A stretch of 64,000 bases of DNA. Origin: SXVE01 sp036388895. Lineage in GTDB: Bacteria; Acidobacteriota; Blastocatellia; Pyrinomonadales; Pyrinomonadaceae. The stretch covers positions 62,001-126,000 of the forward strand of contig DASVQY010000064.1 in NCBI GenBank assembly GCA_036388895.1. The letters run 5' to 3'. Each line of letters starts with the position of its first letter. Position 1 is the first letter of the stretch. This document shows, one piece after another, positions 9,024 to 17,736 of this stretch. The notes beneath the pieces were generated by a model. The model saw nothing but the letters and a program-made list of their open reading frames with translations, made no database searches and was not told the origin of the DNA. The position numbers and the translations under genes are program-made.

Positions 9024-10052
9024 TCAATTTGAAGTCGGCGGATTTTCACGAAACTGTTTGATCAATTTTTTAATATTTTCCGTATTAGCACCGTTCGGTT
9101 TTGCTTCAAGATAAAGCTCTAGTTCGTTCGCGGCGTTTGAATATTGTTTGAGATTGTGCGCGTAAAGCAGCGCCAGATGCCAGTGAACGTCAGGCGATTT
9201 GCCTTGAGCGATTTTTTTTGCTTGCTTTAAGGATTTTTCAGCCTCGGTGTATTGTTTAGCTAATCGTTGCGAGAGACCCAAAATCAGATAAGCCTCCACC
9301 GAATTTCCGTTTAACGTGATAGCCTTTCGCCCCGCTTCGATTGCCGGTTCCGTTTGTTTGAGCGCGTAATTAGAATAACTGAGCGCATACCAGCCGTAAA
9401 AACTTCGTTGGTTGACCGCGACGGCTCGATTAAAGATGTTGCGCGCGCTGTCAAACTTTTGCTGACTTATGTATACGCTTCCTAATTTTTCTAAAGCAGA
9501 ATAATAGGTCGGAAATACCTTGAGCGAGTATTCCAGCCCTTTTATTCCTTCATCTATTTTGTTGGCGTCAATGGCGGTGACTGCCTGCTCGTAAGATTTC
9601 CGGGCGTCTTCGGGGATTTCCTGAGCGAACGTTGTGCCTGTTACTCCCGTTAATCCGCTGCTTTCTCGGCGCAATCGAAGATAAATGTCTTTTTGCACAT
9701 TGTCGGATGTCGGTCTGCCGACGGCGTTGACGCCGTATATTTCGACGCTTTGAGTTTGTTCTTCAAAGTCCGTGCCGGTCGACAAAACTTTTATTGAAAA
9801 TCTGCCTTGAGGCAATCCGATAAAAGAAAATCTTCCCGATCCGTCCGTTTTGGTTCGCGCGAGGACGCTGTTAAAGTCGCTCAACAATTCAACATGAATC
9901 TGACCGACCGGGCGTCGCTGCTGATCGAAAACAAAGCCGGAAATCGTGCTTCTGTTTTGCCCGGTGGCGACGGGAACAAACCAGACCAGGCAAAACAAAA
10001 ACAGTGAAAGCGCAGTCTGGAAAAATCTAGCGTTCATATTTATTTTTTTCAT
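9024..10052 (-). CDS. Secreted CarboxypepD-reg / TPR protein
   Basis: The likely product from the ATG at 10052 has 342 residues. A frame upstream to a TTG at 10091 is less likely, because the hydrophobic signal segment follows the later Met. After the signal peptide (ending ATGQ) comes a beta-sandwich like that of the TonB receptor (STISGFVFDQQRRPVG). From about residue 150 there are at least four tetratricopeptide units (for example ALEKLGSVYISQQKFDSARN and AYLILGLSQRLAKQYTEAEK). It looks like a periplasmic scaffold. Convergent with the receptor gene and sharing the N-terminal fold, but no functional link is shown. Confidence 0.82.
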   Translation of the reverse strand: MKKINMNARFFQTALSLFLFCLVWFVPVATGQNRSTISGFVFDQQRRPVGQIHVELLSDFNSVLARTKTDGSGRFSFIGLPQGRFSIKVLSTGTDFEEQTQSVEIYGVNAVGRPTSDNVQKDIYLRLRRESSGLTGVTGTTFAQEIPEDARKSYEQAVTAIDANKIDEGIKGLEYSLKVFPTYYSALEKLGSVYISQQKFDSARNIFNRAVAVNQRSFYGWYALSYSNYALKQTEPAIEAGRKAITLNGNSVEAYLILGLSQRLAKQYTEAEKSLKQAKKIAQGKSPDVHWHLALLYAHNLKQYSNAANELELYLEAKPNGANTENIKKLIKQFRENPPTSN

Positions 10053-10374
10053 CGTTTTAGCTCTCGAAAGGGACAACCTTTTTAATGACAAAAGCCGTGT
10101 TTTCCGCTGTAATTCTTTTTCGAGAAAAGAAGTCGGAAAACGTTAATTGATTTTCGCCGAATTGGATTTCAAAATTTGATTTTGCCCGTAATTATAACTC
10201 TTTATTTCAAAAATGAACAGATATTTATTTAGCGTGAAAGCAGAATTTGCCAAAATTACAAGGTGTGAAAAATATCAAACGGAAGACTGTTGTAATAAAA
10301 TACAAAAATAGCAAAAAAGGATTAAACTTTTCAGTCTAATCCCTCATTAAAAAACTTCGGTTTTTTTATAATTG
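10053..10374. other. Spacer between mglA and the TPR gene, about 320 bp
   Basis: AT-rich. Holds the terminator of mglA near 10311-10342 and, nearer 10060-10250, presumably the promoter of the TPR gene on the minus strand; no convincing -35/-10 pair is seen. No coding potential. Confidence 0.4.
10311..10342 (-). terminator. Rho-independent terminator of mglA
   Basis: On the minus strand GGATTAGACT-GAAA-AGTTTAATCC (10342 to 10319, one G-U pair) followed by six T. It lies 33 bp after the mglA stop. Confidence 0.8.
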
Positions 10375-10959
10375 CTAAGTTTTTCTCAGTTCGGTCAAAA
10401 CCTGTTTGGCGACCGCCTTGAGCGTATCGAAAACTCCCGTTCCGTCGGTTGCGACAGCTTCAAAAACAGGTTCATTCTTTCTTTGAAGCTCGCCGATCAA
10501 TTCCTCAGCCGGAACAACGCCCGGCAAATCGCGTTTGTTAAGCTGCAAAACGTATGGTAAATCCATCAAATTATAACCCTGCGTTTGCAGATTTTCTTCG
10601 AGGTTATAAAGCGATTCGATATTGGCGTCCATTCGTTCTTCCTGCGAATCGGCGACGAAGACTATTCCGTCAACGCCCTTCAAAATCAATTTGCGCGAAG
10701 CGTCGTAATAAACCTGTCCGGGAACAGTGTAAAGATGAAAGCGCGTTTTGAAGCCGCGAACGGTTCCGAGTTCGAGCGGCATAAAGTCGAAAAAAAGCGT
10801 GCGGTCGGTTTCAGTCGCCAGAGAAATCAGTTTTCCTTTCGCCTGCGGCGCGGTCGAATCGTAGATATACTGCAGATTAGTTGTTTTTCCGCATAATCCG
10901 GGACCGTAATACACAATTTTACAATTAATTTCGCGTGACGCGTAATTGATGAAAGTCAT
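10375..10959 (-). CDS. mglA: MglA-like small Ras-family GTPase
   Basis: Prokaryotic small GTPase of 194 residues that sets the leading cell pole in gliding bacteria and organises polarity elsewhere. Visible motifs: P-loop GPGLCGKTT near residues 19-27, the MglA-typical switch TVPGQ in place of DxxG near 78-82, and the base-recognition NKRD near 141-144. Length matches the family. It lies 111 bp downstream of the roadblock gene on the same strand, the common mglB-mglA order, so the encoded pair is probably a GTPase and its activating protein. The gap holds an AT-rich repeat. No Shine-Dalgarno is obvious. Confidence 0.92.
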   Translation of the reverse strand: MTFINYASREINCKIVYYGPGLCGKTTNLQYIYDSTAPQAKGKLISLATETDRTLFFDFMPLELGTVRGFKTRFHLYTVPGQVYYDASRKLILKGVDGIVFVADSQEERMDANIESLYNLEENLQTQGYNLMDLPYVLQLNKRDLPGVVPAEELIGELQRKNEPVFEAVATDGTGVFDTLKAVAKQVLTELRKT

Positions 10960-10966
10960 ATTTTTA

Positions 10967-11072
10967 TTTTGGATTTTGGGTTTTGGATTTTGGATTTACA
11001 TTTATTGAAAATCGAATTTTTACAAAAAGAAATCCGCTTCAATCTAAAATCCAAAATCTAAAATTCAAAATT
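10967..11072. repeat. TTTTGGATTTTGGG inverted tandem-repeat element, copy 1
   Basis: Arm 1 (10967-10997) is built of repeated TTTTGGATTTTGGG-type units; arm 2 (11041-11072) is its imperfect complement (AATCTAAAATCCAAAAT units). It fills the gap between mglB and mglA and touches the mglB stop codon. Confidence 0.7.
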
Positions 11073-11553
11073 AACTAAACAGGCTGTCAATATCTTCGTC
11101 GGTAATGTCGGCGAAAAATGAATTTTGGTCGAGATGATGATTCAGCGAATCGCGGGCAACGTCTTCCAGGATTTTAGCGACTTCGTGGCTGGCTCTTTTC
11201 GTTCTGAGTTTGACTAAACCGAGCGTCGAGCGTTCGTCGAAAACCACGACCAGAAGGCTTCTGCCGATGACGCTGATATAAATGCTTTCGCGTTCGCCTT
11301 CGTGAACGACAGCCGGAAAAACATCTTCGCCGATCAGCCGCGCCATCGAAGTCGTTGCGGCGACGTTGCCGGCGGCGAGCGAAGAAAAGCTCGTCGTATC
11401 CATATCGCCGATATTGCCGTGAAAAGCGATGGGTTGTCCGTCGCGGTCAACTAAAAACACCGCGCGGGCGGCGCATTCGACGCACAAACGCGCAAGGACG
11501 CTTTTAATCCTCTGAAACTGTGGTTCGTTTATTATAAAGGGCGTTTCTGCCAT
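11071..11553 (-). CDS. mglB: MglB-like roadblock/LC7 protein
   Basis: A 160-residue roadblock/LC7 domain protein, the family of MglB GTPase-activating proteins. The domain covers about residues 12-135, with VFLVDRDGQPIAFHG, a central SLAAGNVAATTSMARLIGE helix and an ISVIGRSLLVVVFDE strand. The C-terminal tail ends DITDEDIDSLFS, the acidic tail common in MglB proteins that work with MglA. First gene of a two-gene unit with mglA. Expected role: GAP and polarity partner for MglA in the cytoplasm. Whether the host glides is not visible from this window. Confidence 0.88.
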   Translation of the reverse strand: MAETPFIINEPQFQRIKSVLARLCVECAARAVFLVDRDGQPIAFHGNIGDMDTTSFSSLAAGNVAATTSMARLIGEDVFPAVVHEGERESIYISVIGRSLLVVVFDERSTLGLVKLRTKRASHEVAKILEDVARDSLNHHLDQNSFFADITDEDIDSLFS

Positions 11554-11919
11554 CGAATTTTTACTCTTTCGGTTAAAAACTTACGCGGTAAGTACAAAAG
11601 TTTGTGAACTATTTCGGCAATTTGTCCGGCGGGTTTTTAGCGGCAAACCGCACCTTGTAATCTAGCATAATGCCCGCGTCGGCATCAAGTCGTTTTTGAA
11701 ATTTATAAAAGTCAGCCGCAAATGTAATACATTATTATACAAGCTATAAGCGAATCTATTGCTCCGTGAAAATACTTAATGATAAACTTTAATCGGAAGC
11801 GCTCCGGTAAAAGAATAATCTGAATTAAAAATAATCTAAAAAATCATCCGTTTTCATAATATATAGATTGAAAACAATCTCAAAGGCGGAAATATCTGTA
11901 TTAAAATCGCGATAAATAA
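11554..11919. other. Divergent intergenic region mglB/yvcK, 366 bp
   Basis: AT-rich region that must contain the promoters of mglB (-) and yvcK (+). A small palindrome AGATTG-AAAA-CAATCT lies at 11865-11880, and a TAAAAT at 11902-11907 is a possible -10 box only 12 nt before the yvcK ATG. No coding frame is seen. Confidence 0.4.
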
Positions 11920-12951
11920 ATGAAGAATCATCTGTTTTCACCAAAATCAAAAGGTCTCAACGTCGTCGCCATCGGCGGCGGAAACGGACTTTCGACGCTT
12001 CTGTCCGGTTTGAAAAGATACGTTAAAGCATTTGAAACTGAACCGGTCTGGATTGATAACCTTTCTGCGATTGTTGCGGTTTCCGACGACGGAGGGAGTT
12101 CAGGTCGTTTGCGCGACGAATTGCAGATGCTTCCGCCGGGCGACGTTCGCAACTGTATGGTCGCGCTTTCCGAAGATTCCCTTCTGCTGTCGAAACTTTT
12201 CCGTCATCGTTTTCGCGGCGACGGTCACTTGGGCGGTCACAGCTTCGGTAATCTTTTTCTCGCCGCCCTTTCGGAGATTACCGGCGATTTCGCCGAAGCC
12301 ATCAAGCTTTCTTCGGAAATTCTGGCGAGCAAAGGTCATATTTATCCGGCGACGGTGGCTGACGTTCGTCTCGCCGCCGAACTCAAAGACGGAACGATTG
12401 TTCGCGGCGAAACCAACGTTTCGAAAGTCGGACATTCAATAAAACGGCTTTACCTCGAACCGGAAAACTGCCAGCCGCTGCCGGAAACTTTAGCGGCGAT
12501 TTACGACGCCGACATCATTACAATCGGACCCGGTTCGCTTTTTACGAGTTTGCTGCCGCCGATACTGGTCGAAGGCGTCGCGCAGGCGATTGCCGAATCC
12601 GACGCGATGAAAGTTTTCATTTGCAATTTAATGACGCAGCCCGGCGAGACGGACGGATATTCCGCTCAACATCATTTGAAAATCGTCCGCGAATACGCGC
12701 CGGAGATTGATTTCGATTACGTGCTTGTCAATAATCGTCCGATTTCAAAAATTCAATCCGAGCGTTACGCTTCGGAGGGCGCCGAACAAATCGGCATACA
12801 CGGTTCCGTCTCGCCGGAAAGCGTTGAAGGCACGGAGATTATTTATGGTAATCTGTTGGATGAGGGCGAAAAAGTGCGTCATCATCCGGAAAAGCTTGCA
12901 CAGATAGTTTTGCTTTGTTATTTGCAGGCTGAAAGCAAAGTTTTAGTTTGA
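11920..12951 (+). CDS. yvcK: YvcK/CofD-family gluconeogenesis and cell-wall regulator
   Basis: A 343-residue YvcK-type protein related to CofD phospholactate transferase. It shows the signature VVAIGGGNGLSTLLSGL near residues 15-31, SDDGGSSGRLRDEL near 54-67 and PPGDVRNCMVAL near 72-83. In Bacillus and mycobacteria this family binds UDP-sugars and tunes gluconeogenic growth and peptidoglycan synthesis, partly via GlmS. Its position directly before glmU and glmS on the same strand supports that role here. The usual whiA/rapZ neighbours are absent. No clear Shine-Dalgarno precedes the ATG. Confidence 0.9.
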   Translation: MKNHLFSPKSKGLNVVAIGGGNGLSTLLSGLKRYVKAFETEPVWIDNLSAIVAVSDDGGSSGRLRDELQMLPPGDVRNCMVALSEDSLLLSKLFRHRFRGDGHLGGHSFGNLFLAALSEITGDFAEAIKLSSEILASKGHIYPATVADVRLAAELKDGTIVRGETNVSKVGHSIKRLYLEPENCQPLPETLAAIYDADIITIGPGSLFTSLLPPILVEGVAQAIAESDAMKVFICNLMTQPGETDGYSAQHHLKIVREYAPEIDFDYVLVNNRPISKIQSERYASEGAEQIGIHGSVSPESVEGTEIIYGNLLDEGEKVRHHPEKLAQIVLLCYLQAESKVLV

Positions 12952-13005
12952 TGTTTATTAATAAGGATATTAATAAGGAAACAAAAGGCAGTAAGTGATG
13001 GTTCG

Positions 13006-13062
13006 GCAGATTGCCGCAGACTTTTTTGTAATTTATAAAACGGTTTGCCTGCGTCAATCTGC
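13006..13062. repeat. GCAGATTGMCGCAGRC inverted repeat
   Basis: Arm GCAGATTGCCGCAGAC (13006-13021) and GCCTGCGTCAATCTGC (13047-13062), 14 of 16 complementary, between yvcK and glmU. Weaker outward pairing continues on both sides. The CAGATT/CGCGG wording resembles the element at 27.1 kb. Confidence 0.6.
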
Positions 13063-13136
13063 TTGAATCTCACTGATCCGCATTCTGTTTTTTATATTCT
13101 TTTGTGTTTCTTAATTGCATTAAAATTTTCTGATTT

Positions 13137-14564
13137 ATGGATAATCACTCCAACGGACAAACGAATCTCGATGTTTTGATCTTAGCGGCAGGCTTGGGAA
13201 CCCGGATGCGTTCTAACACGGCGAAAGTTCTGCACCGGCTTGACGGGCGCCCGCTTGTCAATCACGTTTGCCGCACGGCGTTGGCGCTTGCGCCGCGCAA
13301 GATTTACATCGTTATCGGGCATCAGGGCGAAGATGTAAAAGCGGCTGTTTTGGAGGAATTAGAAGCCGAACGATGCGAATTTGTCTGGCAAAAGGAACAG
13401 CTCGGCACCGGGCACGCCGTTAATTCAGCCAGCCAATATTTGGAAAATGAAGATTCTACTCTTTTGGTTCTTTCCGGCGACGTGCCGATGATTCGCGCCG
13501 AAACTCTCGCCGCATTAGTTCAGCAGCATCACAATCATCGCGGGAAAGGCGCCGCCTGCACGATTTTAAGCGTAAAACTCGATGATCCGACCGGCTACGG
13601 ACGCATCATTCGCGACGATGAAGGTTTTTTCGAGCGCATAATCGAACAAAAAGACGCCGCCGACGAAGAAAAAGCCGTAAAGGAAATAAACACCGGCATT
13701 TATTGTTTCAACACGCGCAAGCTTTTTTCAGCGCTCGCGCGAGTGAAAAACAACAACGCGCAAAACGAATATTATTTGACTGACGTTCCGGGTCTTTTGC
13801 GTCAAGAGGGCGAAACAATCGCTATCTTTCATCACAAAGACGCGCACGAAATCGAGGGCATCAATAACCGCGTGCAGCTCGCCGAACTCGAAAGAGCGAT
13901 GCGCTACCGCACGATAAAAAAATTAATGACCGACTACGGCGTGAGTTTTATTGATCCGAAAAGCGCATATATAAGCGAACTCGCTTCGATTGGGCGCGAC
14001 ACGATTATTTATCCGAACGTTTCGATTGAAGGCGCGAGCACAATCGGCGACGGCTGCACGATTCGCGCCGGTACGCGCATAACGAATTCGAGCGTCGGTC
14101 AAAGCGTCGAAATTCTCGACAATTGCGTGATCACGGATTCGGAAATTTCCAACAACTGCATCGTCGGTCCGTTCGCGCATCTGCGCGGCAAAGCGAAAAT
14201 GGAAGAAAAATCGAAAGTCGGAAATTTCGTCGAACTCAAAAAGACAATCCTGGGGCGCGGCTCGAAGGCGAGTCATCTGACTTATCTCGGCGACGCGACA
14301 ATCGGCGAAAAAACCAATATCGGCGCCGGCACGATTACGTGCAATTACGACGGCGTAAATAAAAATCCGACGATTATCGGCAACAACGTAAAAATCAGTT
14401 CCAACACGATGCTGGTCGCGCCGGTCAAAGTCGGCGATGGCGCCGTGACGGGCGCGGGCGCGGTGGTAATAAACGATGTTCCGCCCGACACTCTCGTCGT
14501 CGGCGTTCCGGCTAAAATAAAGAAAAACTTGAATGAACCGGGAAAAGAAAAGGCTGAAAGCTAA
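13137..14564 (+). CDS. glmU: Bifunctional GlmU: GlcN-1-P acetyltransferase / GlcNAc-1-P uridyltransferase
   Basis: Makes UDP-GlcNAc from glucosamine-1-phosphate, acetyl-CoA and UTP in the cytoplasm. The 475-residue length is normal. The N-terminal uridyltransferase shows LILAAGLGTRMRS (15-27) and LSGDVP near 117. From about 270 the left-handed beta-helix of hexapeptide repeats begins. The C-terminal acetyltransferase has GNFVELKK, SHLTYLGD and GAGTITCNYDG, which supply the acetyl-CoA and sugar site residues. Forms a wall-precursor cluster with yvcK and glmS. No strong ribosome-binding site is seen. Confidence 0.96.
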   Translation: MDNHSNGQTNLDVLILAAGLGTRMRSNTAKVLHRLDGRPLVNHVCRTALALAPRKIYIVIGHQGEDVKAAVLEELEAERCEFVWQKEQLGTGHAVNSASQYLENEDSTLLVLSGDVPMIRAETLAALVQQHHNHRGKGAACTILSVKLDDPTGYGRIIRDDEGFFERIIEQKDAADEEKAVKEINTGIYCFNTRKLFSALARVKNNNAQNEYYLTDVPGLLRQEGETIAIFHHKDAHEIEGINNRVQLAELERAMRYRTIKKLMTDYGVSFIDPKSAYISELASIGRDTIIYPNVSIEGASTIGDGCTIRAGTRITNSSVGQSVEILDNCVITDSEISNNCIVGPFAHLRGKAKMEEKSKVGNFVELKKTILGRGSKASHLTYLGDATIGEKTNIGAGTITCNYDGVNKNPTIIGNNVKISSNTMLVAPVKVGDGAVTGAGAVVINDVPPDTLVVGVPAKIKKNLNEPGKEKAES

Positions 14565-14621
14565 GAAAGCGAAATTCAAACAAACGGGAAGCCTTCGAGT
14601 TCACAGAGTTCATTGGGTTTG

Positions 14622-14668
14622 TTGAGTTCATTGAGTTGAAGGAAGTTTCTTTTCCTCAATGAACTCAA
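14622..14668. repeat. GAGTTCRTT hairpin element, copy 1
   Basis: Perfect 14-bp arms TTGAGTTCATTGAG (14622-14635) and CTCAATGAACTCAA (14655-14668). Upstream (14597-14635) are further degenerate GAGTTCRTT units. Same family as elements at 22.7 and 56.4 kb. It lies between glmU and a small gene on the same strand. Confidence 0.75.
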
Positions 14669-14686
14669 TAAATTCTACTTAAAATT

Positions 14687-14827
14687 ATGAAACAGACGAA
14701 AAAGAAAACCGAAAAGGATTCGGAAAAATCTGAAGGGATAACGGCTGCGGAAGCTTTGAAGAAAATGAAAGACTTCACTGAAAGAAAGGAGAAAATAATT
14801 GCCTCTATCAACGAAAGCGAGAATTGA
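14687..14827 (+). CDS. 46-residue charged small protein
   Basis: Short frame starting MKQTKKKTEKDSEK and ending ASINESEN. It is Lys/Glu-rich, with a probable helix in its second half (AAEALKKMKDFTERKEK). Its last codons contain the AAAGGAG ribosome-binding site of the next gene, whose TTG start at 14799 overlaps it by 29 bp, so the two are likely translationally coupled. No homologue recognised. Possible partner or regulator of the downstream protein, by analogy with small overlapping pairs; this is inference. Confidence 0.5.
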   Translation: MKQTKKKTEKDSEKSEGITAAEALKKMKDFTERKEKIIASINESEN

Positions 14828-15131
14828 GATTTACCTGCCCGATAAACGAGAAAAAACTTACGTGAAACTGCGCGAAGCATTTGAAAAAGAGTTTTTGGAA
14901 ACATTCGGCGGCTGCACCGTTATCAAGGAAATTAAAGGACTTTATCTTTCTGACGACGGAAAAACCGATGAAGACAAAATCCTTCTGCTTTACGCCGACA
15001 CGCCGTTCGAGTTTCGCCGCAACCGCGCCGCAATCGGAAAATACACTGACGAATTAAAAGATGTCGCTTATAAAGTGACGAATGAAGAATCAATCTTAAT
15101 CGTCGTTCACGAAATTTATCATTCAATTTAA
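14799..15131 (+). CDS. Uncharacterised 110-residue protein
   Basis: Starts at TTG 14799 behind AAAGGAG. The sequence is a compact alpha/beta pattern: RIEIYLPDKREKTYVKLREA, then GGCTVIKEIKGLYLSDDG, KILLLYADTPFEF and a C-terminal ESILIVVHEIYHSI. It loosely recalls DUF3574-type small proteins, but I cannot confirm this. No signal peptide, membrane segment or clear catalytic motif. It ends 19 bp before glmS and overlaps the 46-residue gene, so it is probably part of the glmU-glmS transcript. Confidence 0.65.
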   Translation: MPLSTKARIEIYLPDKREKTYVKLREAFEKEFLETFGGCTVIKEIKGLYLSDDGKTDEDKILLLYADTPFEFRRNRAAIGKYTDELKDVAYKVTNEESILIVVHEIYHSI

Positions 15132-15150
15132 TCTTAAACTTTAAAGAAAT

Positions 15151-17010
15151 ATGTGTGGAATTGTTGGATACGTTGGAAATAAACAGGTCGTGCCGCTGAT
15201 TATTGACGGTTTGCGAAAGTTGGAATATCGCGGTTACGATTCGGCTGGAATCGCCGTCGTTGATGAGCATCAAGATTTATCGCTGCGCCGCGCCGAAGGC
15301 AAGCTTCGTAATTTGGAAGAGTGCATTCGGTTGAACCCTCTCGACGGAAATTACGGCATCGGGCACACGCGCTGGGCGACGCACGGTCGTCCGACCGAGG
15401 AAAACGCGCACCCGCACCGCGACTGCAGCGGCAAAATCGTCGTCGTGCACAACGGAATTATCGAAAATTACCTGAAATTAAAAGAAGAATTAAAGGCGAA
15501 AGGTCACGAATTCAAAACCGAAACCGATACGGAAATCGTCGCGCACCTGGTCGAAGAAAATTTAAAGTCCGGCGCTTCGTTTGAAGAAGCCGTTCGCGCG
15601 ACGGTTAAAAAACTGCACGGAATTTTCGCGCTTTCGATCATTTCCGCCGACGAGCCGGACACGATTATCGCCGTTCGCGAAGGCGCGCCGGTCGTCGTCG
15701 GTTTAGGCGACGGCGAATTTTTCGTTGCATCCGACATTCCGCCGATTTTGCAGCACACGCGCGATGTTTTTTATCTCGGCGAAAAAGAAATAGCGGTTTT
15801 GACGAAGGATTCCGTTCGCGTGACGGATTTTGACGGAAACGTGGTTCAGCCGAAACAGCAGCGCATCACCTGGGATCCGATTATGGCGGAAAAAGGCGGC
15901 TTTAAGCATTTTATGCTCAAGGAAATTTACGAGCAGCCGCGCGCCATCCGTGATACGGTTCGCGGTCGGGTTTCTCTGGATTCGGGAAAAATTTATCTCG
16001 AACAGATGAACATTTCCGAAGATGATTTCAAACAGATAAATTCCGTTACGGTCGTTGCCTGCGGAACGAGCTGGCATGCCGGGATCGCCGGGAAATATAT
16101 GATCGAGCAATTGGCGCGCGTTCCTGTCGAGGTTGATTACGCTTCGGAATTTCGTTACCGCAATCCGGTTTTGGATGAAAACACATTGCTGATCGTCATC
16201 TCGCAGTCCGGCGAAACTGCCGACACGATTGCCGCGATGCGCGAAGCGAAAAAATTCGGCTGCAAAACTCTCGCCGTGTGCAACGTACAAGGCTCGATGA
16301 TTCATCGCGAAGCCGACGGAACGATTTTGACGCACGCCGGACCGGAAATCGGCGTGGCTTCGACCAAAGCGTTCACGTCGCAGATGATCGCGCTTTATCT
16401 TTTCGCTTTGTATTTAGGACAATTGCGGGGAAAATTGGATCAAGCGCAGGCTAAACATCACGCGCAGCAATTAGCCGAACTGCCTTTGAAAATCGAACAT
16501 CTTTTGAGCGATGCCGATACAATTGAAGAGCTTTCCAGAGAATTTTTCCGCTCGCAGGATTTTCTTTATCTCGGACGCGGAATAAATTTTCCCATAGCCT
16601 TGGAAGGCGCTTTGAAACTAAAAGAAATTTCCTACATTCACGCCGAGGGTTATCCGGCTGGCGAAATGAAACACGGACCGAACGCTTTGATTGACGAAAA
16701 ACTTCCGGTCGTCGTCGTCAATACGCGCGAAGAGGGAAACGCCGCATCCGAGCTTCGTTATGAAAAAACTCATTCAAATATTGTGGAAGTAAAGGCACGT
16801 GACGGGATTGTTGTTTCGATTTTGACTGAAGGCGACGAAATGAGCTCGCGCGTATCCGATCACATCATCGAAATTCCTGAAACATCGGATTTGCTCGCGC
16901 CGATTCTCTCGATTGTTCCATTACAGCTTCTGGCTTATTACATCGCCGTTCGTCGCGGCTGCGATGTTGACCAGCCGCGAAACTTAGCTAAGTCTGTAAC
17001 CGTTGAATAA
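15151..17010 (+). CDS. glmS: Glutamine-fructose-6-phosphate aminotransferase
   Basis: Makes glucosamine-6-phosphate from fructose-6-phosphate and glutamine, the first step to UDP-GlcNAc. The 619-residue product has the N-terminal Cys2 glutaminase (MCGIVGYVG, with HTRWATHG near 72-79). Two SIS domains follow (ACGTSWHAG near 304 and SQSGETADT near 351). The C-terminus ends PRNLAKSVTVE, the family tail that closes the active site. Only 19 bp separate it from the preceding gene, so there is no room for a glmS ribozyme. A long terminator follows. Confidence 0.97.
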   Translation: MCGIVGYVGNKQVVPLIIDGLRKLEYRGYDSAGIAVVDEHQDLSLRRAEGKLRNLEECIRLNPLDGNYGIGHTRWATHGRPTEENAHPHRDCSGKIVVVHNGIIENYLKLKEELKAKGHEFKTETDTEIVAHLVEENLKSGASFEEAVRATVKKLHGIFALSIISADEPDTIIAVREGAPVVVGLGDGEFFVASDIPPILQHTRDVFYLGEKEIAVLTKDSVRVTDFDGNVVQPKQQRITWDPIMAEKGGFKHFMLKEIYEQPRAIRDTVRGRVSLDSGKIYLEQMNISEDDFKQINSVTVVACGTSWHAGIAGKYMIEQLARVPVEVDYASEFRYRNPVLDENTLLIVISQSGETADTIAAMREAKKFGCKTLAVCNVQGSMIHREADGTILTHAGPEIGVASTKAFTSQMIALYLFALYLGQLRGKLDQAQAKHHAQQLAELPLKIEHLLSDADTIEELSREFFRSQDFLYLGRGINFPIALEGALKLKEISYIHAEGYPAGEMKHGPNALIDEKLPVVVVNTREEGNAASELRYEKTHSNIVEVKARDGIVVSILTEGDEMSSRVSDHIIEIPETSDLLAPILSIVPLQLLAYYIAVRRGCDVDQPRNLAKSVTVE

Positions 17011-17019
17011 AATTTCACA

Positions 17020-17080
17020 CAAAAAATCCGAGTAACATATAAATATTTGTCGGGAGTTTATATGTTACTCGGATTTTTGT
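17020..17080. terminator. Long terminator hairpin after glmS
   Basis: Perfect 18-bp arms ATCCGAGTAACATATAAA (17026-17043) and TTTATATGTTACTCGGAT (17057-17074). Flanking A5 and T5 tracts extend the stem. Among the strongest hairpins in the window. Confidence 0.88.
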
Positions 17081-17157
17081 GTATCAAAATCTAACTGAAA
17101 TCAATGAAGAAGCGAATACGGTTATAAAAATTAAAGAAAAACTCCGCTTTCTGTGAA

Positions 17158-17172
17158 TGGCACGACGATTGC
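17158..17172 (+). promoter_or_regulatory. Sigma-54 (RpoN) promoter of the hemerythrin gene
   Basis: TGGCACG (17158-17164), four nt, TTGC (17169-17172): an exact -24/-12 match with GG and GC ten nt apart. It lies 74 nt before the hemerythrin ATG, giving a 5' UTR of about 60 nt. An enhancer-binding activator would be required. Confidence 0.75.
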
Positions 17173-17245
17173 GGTTTTGAACGATTACGGAAAATGAATG
17201 TATCAATTACATTCTGTAAATAAAAAACAGAAACGAGGAGAAAGT

Positions 17246-17704
17246 ATGAACGCAATAGAATTATTAAAGGATGACCACGATAAAGTTGACCGACTTTTTC
17301 AAAAAGTGAAAGCCGATACCGAAGGAAATCAGCACAAAGAGCTTTTTGAGCAAATCAAACAGGAACTCGAAGTTCACACGCATATCGAAGAAAAGATTTT
17401 TTATCCGCGTTTGAAGCAGGAATCGGAGCTTGAAGACATTGTGCTTGAAGGAATTGAAGAGCATCATCAAGCGAAAATGTTTCTGCGTGAGCTTTCGGCG
17501 TTGACAGACGACAGTGAAAAGTTCGAGCCGAAATTGAAAGTGTTGATGGAAGACATCACGCATCATGTTCAGGAAGAAGAAGGCGAAATGTTCCCGGATG
17601 TTGAAAAAATTCTCGGCGCTGCCGAACTTAACAAACTCGGCGCGCAGATGGCGGAAGAAAAACAGAAATTTATGAAATCGCAAACCGCGGGCTCAGGCAA
17701 GTGA
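17246..17704 (+). CDS. Hemerythrin HHE-domain protein
   Basis: A 152-residue di-iron binding four-helix protein. Metal-ligand motifs are visible: KDDHDKVDRLF (first His), HTHIEEKIFYP (HxxxE), EEHHQAKMF, and HHVQEEEGEMFP (HxxxE). Such proteins bind oxygen, NO or iron and often help with oxidative or nitrosative stress. The ATG at 17246 is chosen over an upstream in-frame ATG at 17198, because GAGGAG lies six nt before it and the family starts at MNAIELLKDDH. It is a single gene with its own sigma-54 promoter and terminator. Confidence 0.88.
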   Translation: MNAIELLKDDHDKVDRLFQKVKADTEGNQHKELFEQIKQELEVHTHIEEKIFYPRLKQESELEDIVLEGIEEHHQAKMFLRELSALTDDSEKFEPKLKVLMEDITHHVQEEEGEMFPDVEKILGAAELNKLGAQMAEEKQKFMKSQTAGSGK

Positions 17705-17736
17705 TTTTATAATTGAAAATTATTAAAAAAAGTCGC

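Noticed and set aside
13923..14579. Long antisense frame within glmU
   Set aside because: Composition mirrors the hexapeptide-repeat codons of glmU; no protein-like pattern.
15132..15150. glmS ribozyme upstream of glmS
   Set aside because: Only 19 bp separate glmS from the preceding coding frame; the ribozyme needs well over 100 nt.
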